From positions 1 through 6,798 of the forward strand of contig JBPEXY010000149.1 of assembly GCA_052031065.1 (NCBI GenBank): a stretch of 6,798 nucleotides of DNA, read 5' to 3'. The notes under the pieces are model-generated. The model saw only the letters and a program-made list of their open reading frames with translations, was not told the origin of the DNA and did no database searches. Both the position numbers and the translations under genes were made by a program. Each line of letters begins with the position of its first letter. The stretch's first letter is position 1. This DNA is from JBPEXY01 sp052031065. Its GTDB lineage: Bacteria; Pseudomonadota; Gammaproteobacteria; Immundisolibacterales; Immundisolibacteraceae. This document shows positions 6,445 through 6,798 of this stretch, piece after piece.

Positions 6445-6798
6445 CTAGCCGCAGGTCAAGCCACCATCAACGGCCCAGGTGGCGCCGGTAACATAACGGG
6501 CGCTGTCACTACAGAGAAAAACCGCAACATCTGCGATCGCTTCTGGTTCAGCAAGATACCCCATCGGTACCGAGTCGATCAGCTTCTGTTCGAGCACAGG
6601 GTTGGCCTGCAGACCAGCGGTCAAATCAGTTCGCACCCATCCAGGTGCGATGGCGTTGACCCGAATGTTATTTTCTGCCCATTCCAGAGCCAGGTTTTTT
6701 ACCAGACCGGTGAGCCCATGTTTGGAAGCGGTGTAGGCGGTTAGTCTGTCTGCCGCGGTCAGAGCTGCGATGGAGCTGACGATCACCAGACACCCTGG
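6445..6798 (-). CDS. Short-chain dehydrogenase/reductase (SDR), C-terminal part, 5' end outside window
   Basis: A classical SDR oxidoreductase using NAD(P)H; only the last 117 residues are inside the window. The frame stays open to the right edge (PGCLVIVSS...), so the GTG at 6786 is internal and not a start. The active site is visible: Ser at visible residue 9 and the YTASK motif with Y22 and K26, the usual 13-residue Ser-Tyr spacing. NNIRVNAIAPGWVRTDL (about 54-70) is the conserved segment after the active site, and YVTGATWAVDGGLT near the C-terminus is the typical final strand. The N-terminal TGxxxGxG cofactor loop lies beyond the window, so cofactor preference cannot be judged. It resembles the FabG/gluconate-dehydrogenase-like group, but the substrate cannot be assigned. 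It lies 83 bases upstream of the Rieske gene on the same strand. Confidence 0.92.
   Translation of the reverse strand, partial: PGCLVIVSSIAALTAADRLTAYTASKHGLTGLVKNLALEWAENNIRVNAIAPGWVRTDLTAGLQANPVLEQKLIDSVPMGYLAEPEAIADVAVFLCSDSARYVTGATWAVDGGLTCG

Overview
This window is a chromosomal stretch that looks gammaproteobacterial. SuhB, MutS, FdxA and TrmJ each match their gammaproteobacterial counterparts closely along their visible length. The divergent trmJ/suhB pair and the mutS-fdxA neighbourhood are both known from that class (E. coli, Pseudomonas). Base composition looks moderately GC-rich throughout, and I see no composition break, insertion sequence, integrase, tRNA or CRISPR array. I cannot name a genus.

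Layout. Bases 1-718 (minus) hold most of trmJ, a tRNA 2'-O-methyltransferase cut off by the left edge. A 418-base spacer (719-1136) contains a long dyad near its middle and, at its right end, a boxA-like element just before the suhB ribosome binding site. The plus strand then carries suhB (1137-1943), mutS (2011-4563), fdxA (4691-5014) and a ketopantoate-reductase-family gene (about 5049-5987). This last gene converges on a minus-strand pair: a stand-alone Rieske ferredoxin (6005-6361) and, upstream of it, the C-terminal half of a short-chain dehydrogenase that runs off the right edge (6445-6798).

How the genes work together. trmJ and suhB both serve the translation apparatus, one by tRNA modification and the other through rRNA transcription antitermination. 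mutS is mismatch repair. fdxA encodes a 7Fe electron carrier. The PanE-like protein would serve pantothenate/CoA synthesis if it is a true ketopantoate reductase. The Rieske/SDR pair may be one transcription unit, with a palindromic Fur-like site overlapping a candidate promoter in the 83-base gap between them.

Overall this is mostly ordinary housekeeping sequence, and I found no convincing novel multi-gene system. The observations most worth checking are regulatory: the boxA-like site before suhB, which would extend Nus-factor autoregulation known in E. coli, and the operator-like palindrome before the Rieske gene.
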